From Salmonella enterica subsp. arizonae (lineage in GTDB: Bacteria > Pseudomonadota > Gammaproteobacteria > Enterobacterales > Enterobacteriaceae), in NCBI RefSeq assembly GCF_008692845.1, contig NZ_VXJW01000007.1:1-64000 (forward strand): 64,000 nt of DNA, written 5' to 3'. The notes under the pieces were generated by a model, which saw only the letters and a list, made by a program, of their open reading frames with translations, did no database searches and was not told the origin of the DNA. Below, piece after piece: positions 9,854-17,240 of this stretch (position 1 is its first letter; every line of letters begins with the position of its first letter). The translations under genes and the position numbers were made by a program.

Positions 9854-10744
9854 TCAAGGATAATTTTCAGTACTACCTTCTGTCGGGTTACCATCATTCT
9901 TCCTTACCTCCGAAGGAAAAATCTTGAAGTGCTTTTTAAATACACTGGTAAAGTAAGAAGATGATGTATAGCCAAGGGAAATAGCTATAGAATTTATTGG
10001 ACGGTTAGTACGTCTTAACTGCCGTAATGCTTCAATCATTTTTATTTTTGTTATGTAAGAACTAACAGAACCGGTATCCTTATACATTTTTTTCTTAAAA
10101 GTAGATACACTCATGTTCATTTGCATTGCCAGGTCTTTACTTTGCCAATTTTTGCTATAATCGCTCATTATTAAGCTGGCTACTTTCTCCGAAGTTGTTA
10201 AGGAAGAGTAAGATAAAATCATATCTTCTAATGCCGCATTTTTTTGCTTGATTAAAGATAATATTAGCATGTACTTTGCTTCATCGACATGATCATATAA
10301 TATTTCTCCGGTTGCTGTGACTGGGAAACTTTCAATTAATGCATTAATTAATGTGTAATCCTCAGTTTGCTCATGTGAAAAGTTGATTATGATATAATCA
10401 TTGGATGCCCAAGCCCTTGGTTCATTTTGATCTTTATAAATATAGTGTCGATTATACTCTATTATTGCTTGCTGAGGTATTTTTAACGACACAATATCAT
10501 TACGTACGAGTCCATTTTCCATTTTCCCCCAATTCAACAATACAGAGAAAGGAACAGACTTTTTTATAAAAATCGCCTGCCCTTTATTGATTTTTAATAT
10601 GTCACCACTGAAAGATATATAAAAAGGTCTATCCTTAGTGTATAAAAAAAAACAAAAAGGTAACGATATTTCAAGGTTTGTCATCTTATCGTCAAAAATA
10701 CCTGTTGAAACTTGTTTTACAAAATGCTCATTTTGTTTAGACAT
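9854..10744 (-). CDS. AraC-family transcriptional regulator next to SPI-4
   Basis: 296-residue protein with a C-terminal AraC/XylS DNA-binding domain at about residues 185-285. Helix-turn-helix 1 lies around SKDLAMQMNMSVSTFKKKMY; helix-turn-helix 2 lies around NSIAISLGYTSSSYFTSVFKK and ends in the conserved hydrophobic-P-S-E-x-R. The N-terminal 170 residues form a beta-rich, cupin-like sensor region (motif KINKGQAIFIKKSVPF). The architecture resembles HilC/HilD, GadX and AdiY, but I do not recognise this member and recall no gene of this kind here in Typhimurium. It is AT-rich like SPI-4 and ends against siiF with a shared terminator. A role in SPI-4 or another horizontally acquired trait is plausible but inferred. 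The ATG at 10742-10744 has only a weak AAGAGA ahead of it. Confidence 0.82.
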   Translation of the reverse strand: MSKQNEHFVKQVSTGIFDDKMTNLEISLPFCFFLYTKDRPFYISFSGDILKINKGQAIFIKKSVPFSVLLNWGKMENGLVRNDIVSLKIPQQAIIEYNRHYIYKDQNEPRAWASNDYIIINFSHEQTEDYTLINALIESFPVTATGEILYDHVDEAKYMLILSLIKQKNAALEDMILSYSSLTTSEKVASLIMSDYSKNWQSKDLAMQMNMSVSTFKKKMYKDTGSVSSYITKIKMIEALRQLRRTNRPINSIAISLGYTSSSYFTSVFKKHFKIFPSEVRKNDGNPTEGSTENYP

Positions 10745-10789
10745 CTTATTCTCTTCTTACATTCATTTAGAGGAGTGTCAATAATAAAT

Positions 10790-10942
10790 ATGTTGGATAA
10801 TATAGAAATAATGAAGAATTATATAAATTATAAATCTCAATGCTTTTTTTGTGATGGTGTGTGTTTTTTGATAAGCGTGCTAACTATATTATTTGGTTAT
10901 TTGCTTAGTTTAATATTGACACAATCTTATTTTATAGATTAG
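10790..10942 (+). CDS. Possible small membrane protein (hypothetical)
   Basis: A 50-residue reading frame, MLDNIEIMKNY..., divergent from the AraC-type gene. It has a cysteine pair (CFFC) and one strong hydrophobic segment at about residues 24-44 (VCFLISVLTILFGYLLSLIL). An AGAGGAG motif lies at 10769-10775, but 14 nt from this ATG. A GTG at 10775 in the same frame overlaps the motif, so the start is not settled. I do not recognise the product. In AT-rich DNA a frame of this length can arise by chance; the only support is the compact membrane segment and the purine-rich motif. Confidence 0.25.
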   Translation: MLDNIEIMKNYINYKSQCFFCDGVCFLISVLTILFGYLLSLILTQSYFID

Positions 10943-11494
10943 ATTATTTTAAAATTTTACACATTAAAATAACGAATTGCATTTTACACCGCTTATTTTT
11001 AACGTGAAAAGAGAGAGAAGGACATAAAAATATAAAATATAGACATCTAAAAAAGCTGCGAAAAAGATTATCTCGGGATGCTATTTAATACCACTAGTGG
11101 CACCAGTGACTATATTTTGAAGTGAGTAAATATAACCTGCCAGCTATGGCATGTCTTTCATTGTAAGTCCATGAAATTTATAATTATATTATTTACATGC
11201 AGGTGTGTATAGTGTGGAGGTATAATTGTATAAGTAAGACATAATTACCGTTCGGCCTAATATCTTAGGTTGTCAGATATCCTTTGAAATATGAAAAATA
11301 ACTGGAGTGTGTAAACCAGATAACATACGGAAAATTTAGTGGGCAATAAGCAGCATAATCACCATCATTTTTTCTTAATGGGGAATAAGACTCATTTACA
11401 CCAACCCCACAAGTAAATATATTTTTATAAACTAATATAAATATTATTATTTTTATTGCGTGGTGAATTTATATTTCACTGACAGCGATATATT
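10943..11494. other. AT-rich non-coding stretch between the two regulator genes
   Basis: About 550 bases without a convincing gene. Strongly AT-rich with many A/T runs, the composition typical of H-NS-bound horizontally acquired DNA. It contains a short palindrome CCACTAGTGG at 11091-11100. No repeat, RNA gene or insertion-sequence end was recognised. The 3' end of the LuxR-like gene borders it on the right, so no promoter for that gene lies here. Confidence 0.5.
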
Positions 11495-12163
11495 TTAAAA
11501 AATAAAATTATGACGTTGAATTACGTTACCAATTCCTGCTGTAAATAATGAAAATTGCGCTGTTCCAGAAAAGCCAAGACGTTCAAGGGCAAGATAACGT
11601 TGGCTATATTGAGTTTTACTGTCGATATATTCCCCTTCAAGAAGATTATATATTGCACGGGCTTGCCCTGCCGTTAACTTGCGGTCTGGAGTATTTTTTC
11701 TCCGGTTAATTCTTGGGAGGGAGCCTTTTTTCCATGTTTCTGCTGCTACGAGTAAAGCATTATGTAGTTGGGCCAGTGTTTCTCCCCCCTCAATTATTGG
11801 GCAGATACTCTGGCGTAACATGATTTCTTTCAAATCAGTTGGAATAATAGCCAACATCTGATATTTCCCTTTACGTTTTAAAATATGAAGATATTCCAGA
11901 TGTCTCCACCAACCTAGTAGCGGAACGGTACTCAAAGTGACTATAAGTAAATCGCCAGCATCCAACTTAACCCCTTTTCCTTGACATACCTGAAAGCCAT
12001 CGTGTTGTAATAATGCTATAATGCCGATTACTTCCGCTTCACAGGGGCCAACAACCACTATTTTATTGGATCTTGTGTATCCAGAAGAATTCGTGGTCAT
12101 ACCTATCGTGGAAATATGACTGCTGGTAGCGGAATGGATATTTTTATTCACCTTGTCTTTCAT
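11495..12163 (-). CDS. LuxR/FimW-like regulator with a shortened C-terminal HTH (putative)
   Basis: 222-residue protein. Residues about 33-135 resemble a degenerate response-regulator receiver domain (KIVVVGPCEAEVIGIIALL, DLLIVTLS). The C-terminal part at about 165-205 matches the ends of a GerE/LuxR helix-turn-helix: LTAGQARAIYNLLEGE at the first helix and SKTQYSQRYLALERLGF at the recognition helix. About nine residues usually found between them, the second helix, are absent. The frame is otherwise open and well formed. The family resembles fimbrial and pathogenicity-island regulators such as FimW. DNA binding may therefore be altered or lost. Start taken at the upstream ATG (MKDKVNKN); no strong ribosome binding site is visible, and a later ATG (MTTNSSG) is possible. 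Same AT-rich island as the AraC-type gene. Confidence 0.6.
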   Translation of the reverse strand: MKDKVNKNIHSATSSHISTIGMTTNSSGYTRSNKIVVVGPCEAEVIGIIALLQHDGFQVCQGKGVKLDAGDLLIVTLSTVPLLGWWRHLEYLHILKRKGKYQMLAIIPTDLKEIMLRQSICPIIEGGETLAQLHNALLVAAETWKKGSLPRINRRKNTPDRKLTAGQARAIYNLLEGEYIDSKTQYSQRYLALERLGFSGTAQFSLFTAGIGNVIQRHNFIF

Positions 12164-12780
12164 TGTAAGTCTGTTACCTTTATTACGCCAGCGCTATCAG
12201 CCCAGCTCCATCTTTAATCGATTTAATATTATGGACTTACTATTTTTTATCCTCTTTAACATGTCCACATGCCTTATTAATTAAAAAATAGTAGTCAATT
12301 AATTTTGAAAACATTTGCATATACAGAACAACTAATACTTTAAAATTCTATAATTATTATCCGGGATCTTCTCAGAATTCGTTAGGAAGCAATATGTTAG
12401 GGGATCAAAACCGCGATGTTAAAAATAACGGTTTAGATTATTCCTGTAATACTATCAAAAACTGTGCATGAACAGCCTGTTTCAGGCTCACCATAAAAAT
12501 ATATGGTGTTATAATATAGGACAACTGCTGTGAACTAAAAGTAAAAAAATGGTGGGTGGCACAATAATATATAATATATGTCTATTATTGATGTTTTATG
12601 GTGTTCCTTATCATTATTATTACGTTACAGTCAAAGCGAAACATAAGATTTTGATATAAATAAAGCGTGAAGTTAGGATAAGTCGCTTTCGATGATGCCC
12701 TCCAGGGAGCACACCATCGTTTAGCAAAGGGAGGCGTTGAAAATCCGCTTTGGGCGACTTTACCGGGCAGCGATAGTGCT
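12164..12780. other. Non-coding stretch upstream of the LuxR-like gene
   Basis: About 617 bases with no convincing gene. The left two thirds are AT-rich and should contain the promoter of the LuxR-like gene. The last 130 bases rise in GC content and mark the return to backbone DNA next to yjcB. No insertion-sequence ends or direct repeats marking an integration event were found by eye. Confidence 0.5.
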
Positions 12781-13062
12781 TCAGGTTAGCACCATCGGCC
12801 ATTCTGGCGGGGTATGACTCATCGTTTCGACCATAACGGCTTCAATGTTATGCCAGATTGCGGCGAGATCCATCATAGTGATACCGAGTAAACCTGTGGC
12901 AAACCAGCAGGCGGATACTACGCCCAGACCGCTACTGATCACCGCCAGACCAATATAATCTGATTTACGGAAACGAATATTGAGTGTGCTGGCTAAAAAC
13001 ATGAGCACTGCGCTCAACAGTTGCCAACGAAGAAGAACGACACCAGTGGTTATGGTAGCCAT
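12781..13062 (-). CDS. yjcB: YjcB, small inner-membrane protein of unknown function
   Basis: 93 residues beginning MATITTGVVLLRW; the length and much of the sequence match what I recall of E. coli YjcB. Three hydrophobic segments are visible (about 8-28, 37-60 and a weaker third). The start at 13060-13062 gives the family length; upstream in-frame codons read into unrelated sequence. In E. coli and Typhimurium the next gene towards soxS is pdeC/yjcC, which is absent here. Function is unknown. Confidence 0.88.
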   Translation of the reverse strand: MATITTGVVLLRWQLLSAVLMFLASTLNIRFRKSDYIGLAVISSGLGVVSACWFATGLLGITMMDLAAIWHNIEAVMVETMSHTPPEWPMVLT

Positions 13063-13551
13063 GAAACATTTCCTCTGAATAGGCTTTTGTCCAGGACAGC
13101 GCGGCGTTGCTCCCAAGAAGCGTGGGACATTCTGGCTCTCAACGGACGTCACATCAATATCGAATGAAACACTGTTTCTGTTTCATTGATTTTGTGAACT
13201 ATATCACATAAGAATGATTGTTCACCAGATCAACAACGTATTTTTTGTGCGTTTTATAACCATACCTTTTATGTACTTTCTGAACGTCCGAAGAGAAACC
13301 GTCAGAAAGTAAAGATGTATTATTACAACTTTTTATTTTTGCCGTGAAATTTAGACCGGATAGAAATATCAAGTTATTTATCAAAAGAAATGGATAAAAA
13401 TTTATAGCCCGCCGTTTACCTGGGCATAATTCTGATATTATCAAAACAATATTTGGCTTCCAGCCTGCTATGCGAAAGTGTTGCCGCCGCATGAATTCAT
13501 CGTCTGGCTACAACAAACGCCCGCGCCTCTGACGATACGCGGGCAGATGCC
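13063..13551. other. Gap between yjcB and soxS where pdeC (yjcC) would be expected; holds the soxS terminator
   Basis: 489 bases without a credible gene. In E. coli, and in Typhimurium as I recall, the c-di-GMP phosphodiesterase gene pdeC of about 1.6 kb lies here. No piece of its EAL domain or CSS sensor domain was recognised in any frame. A 97-codon minus-strand frame at 13199-13492 has no recognisable domain. At 13519-13544 an inverted repeat GCCCGCG...CGCGGGC, followed on the minus strand by a T-rich stretch, is the likely soxS terminator. Confidence 0.7.
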
Positions 13552-13875
13552 CTACAGGCGGTGACGGTAATCGCTGGGGGTACGATCGAACTCGCGGCGG
13601 AATACACGCGAGAAGGTTTGTTGCGATACGTAGCCCAGGTCCATCGCGATATCAAAAATCGGACGCTCGGTCGTCCGTAGTTCAACGGCCGCCAGCAGGA
13701 GACGGCGCTGGCGAATATACTCGCCTAAGGTTTGATGCGTTATCGTTCGGAACATCCGCTGCAAATACCACTTAGAATAACCCGATTTTTTTGCCACTAC
13801 ATCAATGTTTAGCGGTTGGTCGATATGTTCATCAATCCATTCAATAAGGGTCTGAATTATCTGCTGATGCGACAT
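13552..13875 (-). CDS. soxS: SoxS, AraC-family activator of the superoxide/redox-cycling response
   Basis: 107 residues starting MSHQQIIQTLIEW, the family length; the frame continues 21 codons upstream, but that part is not SoxS. The protein is a bare AraC DNA-binding domain with two helix-turn-helix units (about 28-49 and 75-97) and no sensor domain. SoxS binds as a monomer to soxboxes and activates sodA, zwf, fumC, acrAB, micF and others. It is made only when oxidised SoxR activates its promoter; the SoxR operator lies between the divergent genes at 13933-13950. Downstream there is a GC-rich terminator. Confidence 0.97.
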   Translation of the reverse strand: MSHQQIIQTLIEWIDEHIDQPLNIDVVAKKSGYSKWYLQRMFRTITHQTLGEYIRQRRLLLAAVELRTTERPIFDIAMDLGYVSQQTFSRVFRREFDRTPSDYRHRL

Positions 13876-13932
13876 ATTGCTGCCTCTTAAACCGTATTCG
13901 ATTCGTCGTTTTATCTGTGGGCGAGTATAATT

Positions 13933-13950
13933 CCTCAAGTTAACTTGAGG
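13933..13950. promoter_or_regulatory. SoxR operator in the soxR-soxS intergenic region
   Basis: An 18-bp perfect palindrome, CCTCAAGTTAACTTGAGG, 12 bp before the soxR ATG and 57 bp before the soxS start. This is the well-known SoxR box, placed in the over-long spacer of the soxS promoter, where oxidised SoxR twists the DNA to allow transcription. Confidence 0.95.
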
Positions 13951-13961
13951 TAAAGCGATTT

Positions 13962-14420
13962 ATGGAAAAAAAATCCCCCCGTTTAAAAGCCTTACTTACG
14001 CCGGGTGACGTCGCAAAACGTAGCGGCGTTGCCGTGTCCGCCCTGCACTTTTATGAAAGCAAAGGGTTAATTACCAGTATCCGTAATCGCGGCAACCAGC
14101 GACGATACAAGCGTGATGTGTTGCGTTATGTCGCGATTATCAAGATCGCCCAGCGTATCGGCATTCCGCTGGCAACTATCGGTGAAGCGTTCGGTATATT
14201 GCCGGAAGGGCATACATTGAGTGCAAAAGAGTGGAGGCAGCTCTCTTCGCAGTGGCGGGAAGAGTTAGATCGGCGTATCCATACGTTGGTAGCGTTGCGT
14301 GATGAGCTGGATGGTTGTATCGGCTGCGGTTGTTTATCTCGTAGCGACTGTCCGCTGCGAAATCCGGGCGACAGGCTTGGCGAACAAGGTACGGGCGCCC
14401 GGCTGCTTGAAGATGATTAA
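13962..14420 (+). CDS. soxR: SoxR, redox-sensing [2Fe-2S] MerR-family regulator
   Basis: 152 residues. The N-terminal MerR winged helix ([25 protein letters not shown]) is followed by a dimerisation helix. The iron-sulfur cluster ligands are Cys119, Cys122, Cys124 and Cys130 in the motif [12 protein letters not shown]. Oxidation of the cluster by redox-cycling agents or nitric oxide activates soxS transcription. Divergent from soxS, with the operator between them. A hairpin terminator at 14468-14500 follows, and the small RNA SraL is read from the opposite strand just past the 3' end. Confidence 0.97.
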   Translation: MEKKSPRLKALLTPGDVAKRSGVAVSALHFYESKGLITSIRNRGNQRRYKRDVLRYVAIIKIAQRIGIPLATIGEAFGILPEGHTLSAKEWRQLSSQWREELDRRIHTLVALRDELDGCIGCGCLSRSDCPLRNPGDRLGEQGTGARLLEDD

Positions 14421-14462
14421 CCCAGATGGCGCAGAACATAACAGGCCATCAGATAATCCCCC

Positions 14463-14604
14463 TAAAACTAAAGCGTCGCTAAGGGCGCTTTAGTTTGTTT
14501 CCGGTCTTTATCTTTCGCTCTATCCCGCTGATTTACAGTAGGGTTTCACCCAACGTCCACACTCCTCATATTGAGCACATGGTGGAGGCTCCGGTTTGTG
14601 TTGA
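14463..14604 (-). ncRNA. sraL: Small RNA SraL (RyjA)
   Basis: SraL/RyjA is a roughly 140-nt, RpoS-dependent small RNA read from the minus strand beside soxR; in Salmonella it is reported to repress tig. On the minus strand here, a TACACT -10 element at 14611-14616 suggests a start near 14604. Transcription would end at the stem CTAAAGCG/CGCTTTAG (14468-14493) followed by TTTT, giving about 140 nt. Position, orientation, length and terminator all agree with the known RNA. The exact 5' end is inferred. Confidence 0.72.
14468..14500. terminator. Bidirectional terminator shared by soxR and SraL
   Basis: Stem CTAAAGCG/CGCTTTAG with a 10-nt loop, followed by TTTGTTT on the plus strand (soxR) and by TTTTAG on the minus strand (SraL). 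Confidence 0.82.
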
Positions 14605-14724
14605 TACTGTAGTGTAAGCGACGGCGCCCTGTTCACCAGCGAAATGCTGAATTTTTAGCCGAAATTTTTACGGCAACTGCCATAATTTTCTATAGTTAGT
14701 TGGCATACCTTACAGGAGACACTC

Positions 14725-15395
14725 ATGCTGACGGTGCATCATTTAAATCAGTCTCGCTCGCAACGCATTCTCTGGGCGCTGGAAGAGCTGGCGTTGCCTT
14801 ACCAGATTGTGCGCTAGCAGCGTGAAAAGACGATGCTGGCGCCGCCTGAATTGAAAAAAGTGCATCCGCTGGGCAAGTCGTCGGTTATCGAAGAACACGG
14901 TATGATTATTGCGGAGTCGGGCGTCATCCTGGAATATTTGCAGGAAACTTACGACGGTATCGGGCGCTTTAAGCCTGCGAATGCGCAGAGAAAACAACAT
15001 TATCGATTCTGGCTACATTACGCTGAGGGGTCGCTAATGCCATTGCTACTGATGAAGCTGCTCTTTACCTCGTTTTGGGTAAGCCGCCGGTGCCGTTAGG
15101 CCTGCGAACGTTGGGCGGCGTCATCGGCAAGGGCGTGCAAAAAGCGTACATCAATCCGCAACTAGAAATCCATGCGCGTTTTATTGCCGGGCATCTGGCA
15201 AATCACCCCTGGTTCGTCGGGGAGCAGTTAAGTATGGCGGATATTCAGATGAGTTTCCCGCTGTTTGCGCTGCTTGCCCAAGGCGGGATCGCTAATCTCG
15301 ACCATATCGGCGCATGGAAAGCGCGGGTAGAAAGGCGTCCTGCCCGGCAGCGAGCGATTCAGCAGGGCGGTCCGTTTGCTATCCCCGGTGAATAA
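14725..15395 (+). pseudogene. Glutathione S-transferase pseudogene (nonsense plus frameshift)
   Basis: Begins ATG at 14725 after an AGGAG site and encodes a glutathione S-transferase: N-terminal thioredoxin fold (MLTVHHLNQSRSQRILWALEELALPYQI), the conserved HPLGKSSVIEEHG and AESGVILEYL segments, then the helical domain with GEQLSMADIQMSFPLFAL. A TAG at 14815-14817 stops the frame after 30 codons. A one-base deletion at about 15073-15074 shifts the rest: TCG-TT-TTG-GGT needs one more base to continue. Both halves still align well with an intact family protein, so the damage is recent. Typhimurium has a glutathione S-transferase gene between soxR and yjcD; this is probably its broken counterpart. 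Confidence 0.85.
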
Positions 15396-15470
15396 TGACG
15401 TTTTTGTGAGCCGTTTGCGCAACAAATTTGCTAACAATGATGCGAAAAATTGTTGCCGGATTGCGCAGTG

Positions 15471-15486
15471 ACGATAACGTTTGCGC
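15471..15486. promoter_or_regulatory. Candidate PurR operator upstream of ghxP
   Basis: ACGATAACGTTTGCGC agrees at 13 of 16 positions with the PurR palindrome ACGCAAACGTTTGCGT. It lies about 260 bp before the ghxP start. PurR control of purine permeases is known in E. coli. The distance makes direct repression from here uncertain. Confidence 0.4.
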
Positions 15487-15613
15487 ATCGTCTGGCGATT
15501 TATTGAGCATAATAAAAAGAAAAGCATAAAAAGCGGCAAAGTTCAGTTGAAAAAGCGTTTACGATCGCTGGATAATCGTTTGCTTTTTTTTGCCACCCGT
15601 TTTGTATGCGTGG

Positions 15614-15629
15614 AGCTAAACGTTTGCTT
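15614..15629. promoter_or_regulatory. Second candidate PurR operator upstream of ghxP
   Basis: AGCTAAACGTTTGCTT agrees at 12 of 16 positions with the PurR palindrome and lies about 115 bp before the ghxP start, a better distance for repression. A weaker copy of the same core (CGTTTGC) lies at 15577-15583. Confidence 0.45.
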
Positions 15630-15741
15630 TTTTGCTGCGCCCCGGTTGTCGTAAACGTAGCATAAGGAGATAACGTTGCGCTGTTAGTGGATTATCTCCC
15701 ACGCATACCGACGAAAAATAAATTCTCAGGGGATGTTTTCT

Positions 15742-17091
15742 ATGTCTACGCCTTCAGCGCGTACCGGCGGTTCACTCGACGCCTGGTTTAAAATTTCACA
15801 ACGCGGGAGCACCGTTCGTCAGGAAGTCGTTGCTGGCTTAACGACGTTCCTCGCGATGGTTTACTCCGTCATCGTGGTGCCGGGGATGCTGGGTAAAGCC
15901 GGGTTCCCGCCTGCCGCCGTTTTTGTGGCGACCTGCCTGGTCGCAGGCGTCGGCTCTATTGTTATGGGGCTATGGGCGAATCTGCCGCTGGCTATCGGTT
16001 GCGCTATCTCGCTGACGGCGTTCACCGCGTTTAGCCTGGTATTGGGGCAGCAGATTAGCGTTCCGGTCGCGCTTGGCGCCGTATTCCTGATGGGCGTGCT
16101 GTTTACCATTATCTCTGCCACCGGCATTCGTAGCTGGATTTTGCGTAATTTGCCGCAGGGCGTGGCCCACGGAACAGGTATCGGGATTGGCCTGTTTTTA
16201 CTGCTGATCGCCGCCAACGGCGTGGGCCTGGTCATTAAAAACCCGCTGGATGGCCTGCCGGTCGCGTTGGGCGATTTCGACACCTTCCCGGTGATCATGT
16301 CGTTAGTGGGGCTGGCCGTTATTCTCGGTCTGGAAAAACTGAAAGTCCCCGGCGGCATTCTGTTGACCATTATTGGCATTTCTATTGTGGGTTTGCTCTT
16401 CGATCCTGGCGTCCATTTTTCCGGCATTTTCGCCATGCCTTCGTTGAGCGATGAAAACGGCAACTCGCTGATCGGCAGCCTGGATATTATGGGCGCGTTA
16501 AACCCTGTCGTCCTGCCAAGCGTACTGGCGCTGGTGATGACGGCGGTATTTGATGCGACCGGGACGATCCGTGCGGTCGCAGGGCAGGCTAATCTGCTGG
16601 ACAAAGACGGACAAATTATCGATGGCGGTAAAGCGCTAACCACCGACTCCCTGAGTAGCGTTTTCTCCGGCCTGGTCGGGGCGGCGCCAGCCGCGGTGTA
16701 TATTGAGTCTGCGGCCGGTACGGCGGCGGGCGGCAAAACGGGCCTGACGGCGATTACCGTGGGCGTGCTGTTTTTACTGATCCTGTTTCTTTCGCCGCTC
16801 TCTTATCTCGTTCCCGTCTATGCAACCGCCCCGGCGCTCATGTATGTCGGTCTGCTGATGCTGAGCAACGTGGCGAAAATCGATTTTGCTGATTTCGTCG
16901 ATGCGATGGCGGGGCTGGTGACAGCCGTATTTATTGTACTGACCTGTAACATTGTCACCGGGATTATGATCGGCTTTGCCACGCTGGTCGTCGGGCGTGT
17001 GGTTTCCGGCGAATGGCGTAAACTGAATATCGGGACTGTCGTCATTGCGGTCGCGCTGGTCGCTTTTTATGCTGGCGGCTGGGCTATCTAG
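15742..17091 (+). CDS. ghxP: GhxP, guanine/hypoxanthine permease
   Basis: 449 residues starting [10 protein letters not shown]. The ATG at 15742 is preferred over the one at 15733 because AGGGG at 15728-15732 is then about 9 nt away and the length equals E. coli GhxP (YjcD). Member of the nucleobase:cation symporter family (NCS2, AzgA-like branch) with about 12-14 membrane segments. The conserved segments [17 protein letters not shown] and [15 protein letters not shown] lie near residues 272 and 320. It imports guanine and hypoxanthine with protons across the inner membrane. PurR-like operators upstream and a strong terminator downstream suggest a single-gene transcript. The encoded protein is nearly identical to the E. 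coli one as I recall it. Confidence 0.95.
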   Translation: MSTPSARTGGSLDAWFKISQRGSTVRQEVVAGLTTFLAMVYSVIVVPGMLGKAGFPPAAVFVATCLVAGVGSIVMGLWANLPLAIGCAISLTAFTAFSLVLGQQISVPVALGAVFLMGVLFTIISATGIRSWILRNLPQGVAHGTGIGIGLFLLLIAANGVGLVIKNPLDGLPVALGDFDTFPVIMSLVGLAVILGLEKLKVPGGILLTIIGISIVGLLFDPGVHFSGIFAMPSLSDENGNSLIGSLDIMGALNPVVLPSVLALVMTAVFDATGTIRAVAGQANLLDKDGQIIDGGKALTTDSLSSVFSGLVGAAPAAVYIESAAGTAAGGKTGLTAITVGVLFLLILFLSPLSYLVPVYATAPALMYVGLLMLSNVAKIDFADFVDAMAGLVTAVFIVLTCNIVTGIMIGFATLVVGRVVSGEWRKLNIGTVVIAVALVAFYAGGWAI

Positions 17092-17108
17092 TTCTACCTT
17101 CGTTCTGA

Positions 17109-17136
17109 AAAACGGGTGGCGTTGGCCGCCCGTTTT
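17109..17136 (+). terminator. ghxP terminator
   Basis: Stem AAAACGGGTGGC / GCCGCCCGTTTT with a GTTG loop, 18 nt after the ghxP stop and followed by CATTTT. Confidence 0.88.
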
Positions 17137-17240
17137 CATTTTCAGGACACATCACGTTACCTTTTGCGTTAATCTGAAGAAGGTGAAACCGAGGCATGAT
17201 GCCTCTCTCCATCATAAAAAACATCGCAAACAGGGAACGC

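Noticed and set aside
12620-12802. 60-codon minus-strand frame downstream of yjcB
   Set aside because: It overlaps the yjcB end, has no clear start signal, and nothing recognisable.
9606-13062. Insertion sequence or integrase-bearing island
   Set aside because: No transposase or integrase frame, terminal inverted repeats, target duplications or tRNA attachment site were found; only the base composition suggests foreign origin.
13199-13492. 97-codon minus-strand frame in the yjcB-soxS gap as a pdeC remnant or new gene
   Set aside because: No EAL, CSS or other domain and no good ribosome binding site; treated as non-coding.
15861-16736. Long minus-strand frame of 291 codons opposite ghxP
   Set aside because: It is the complement of a clearly conserved permease gene in GC-rich DNA, with no recognisable domain and no ribosome binding site.
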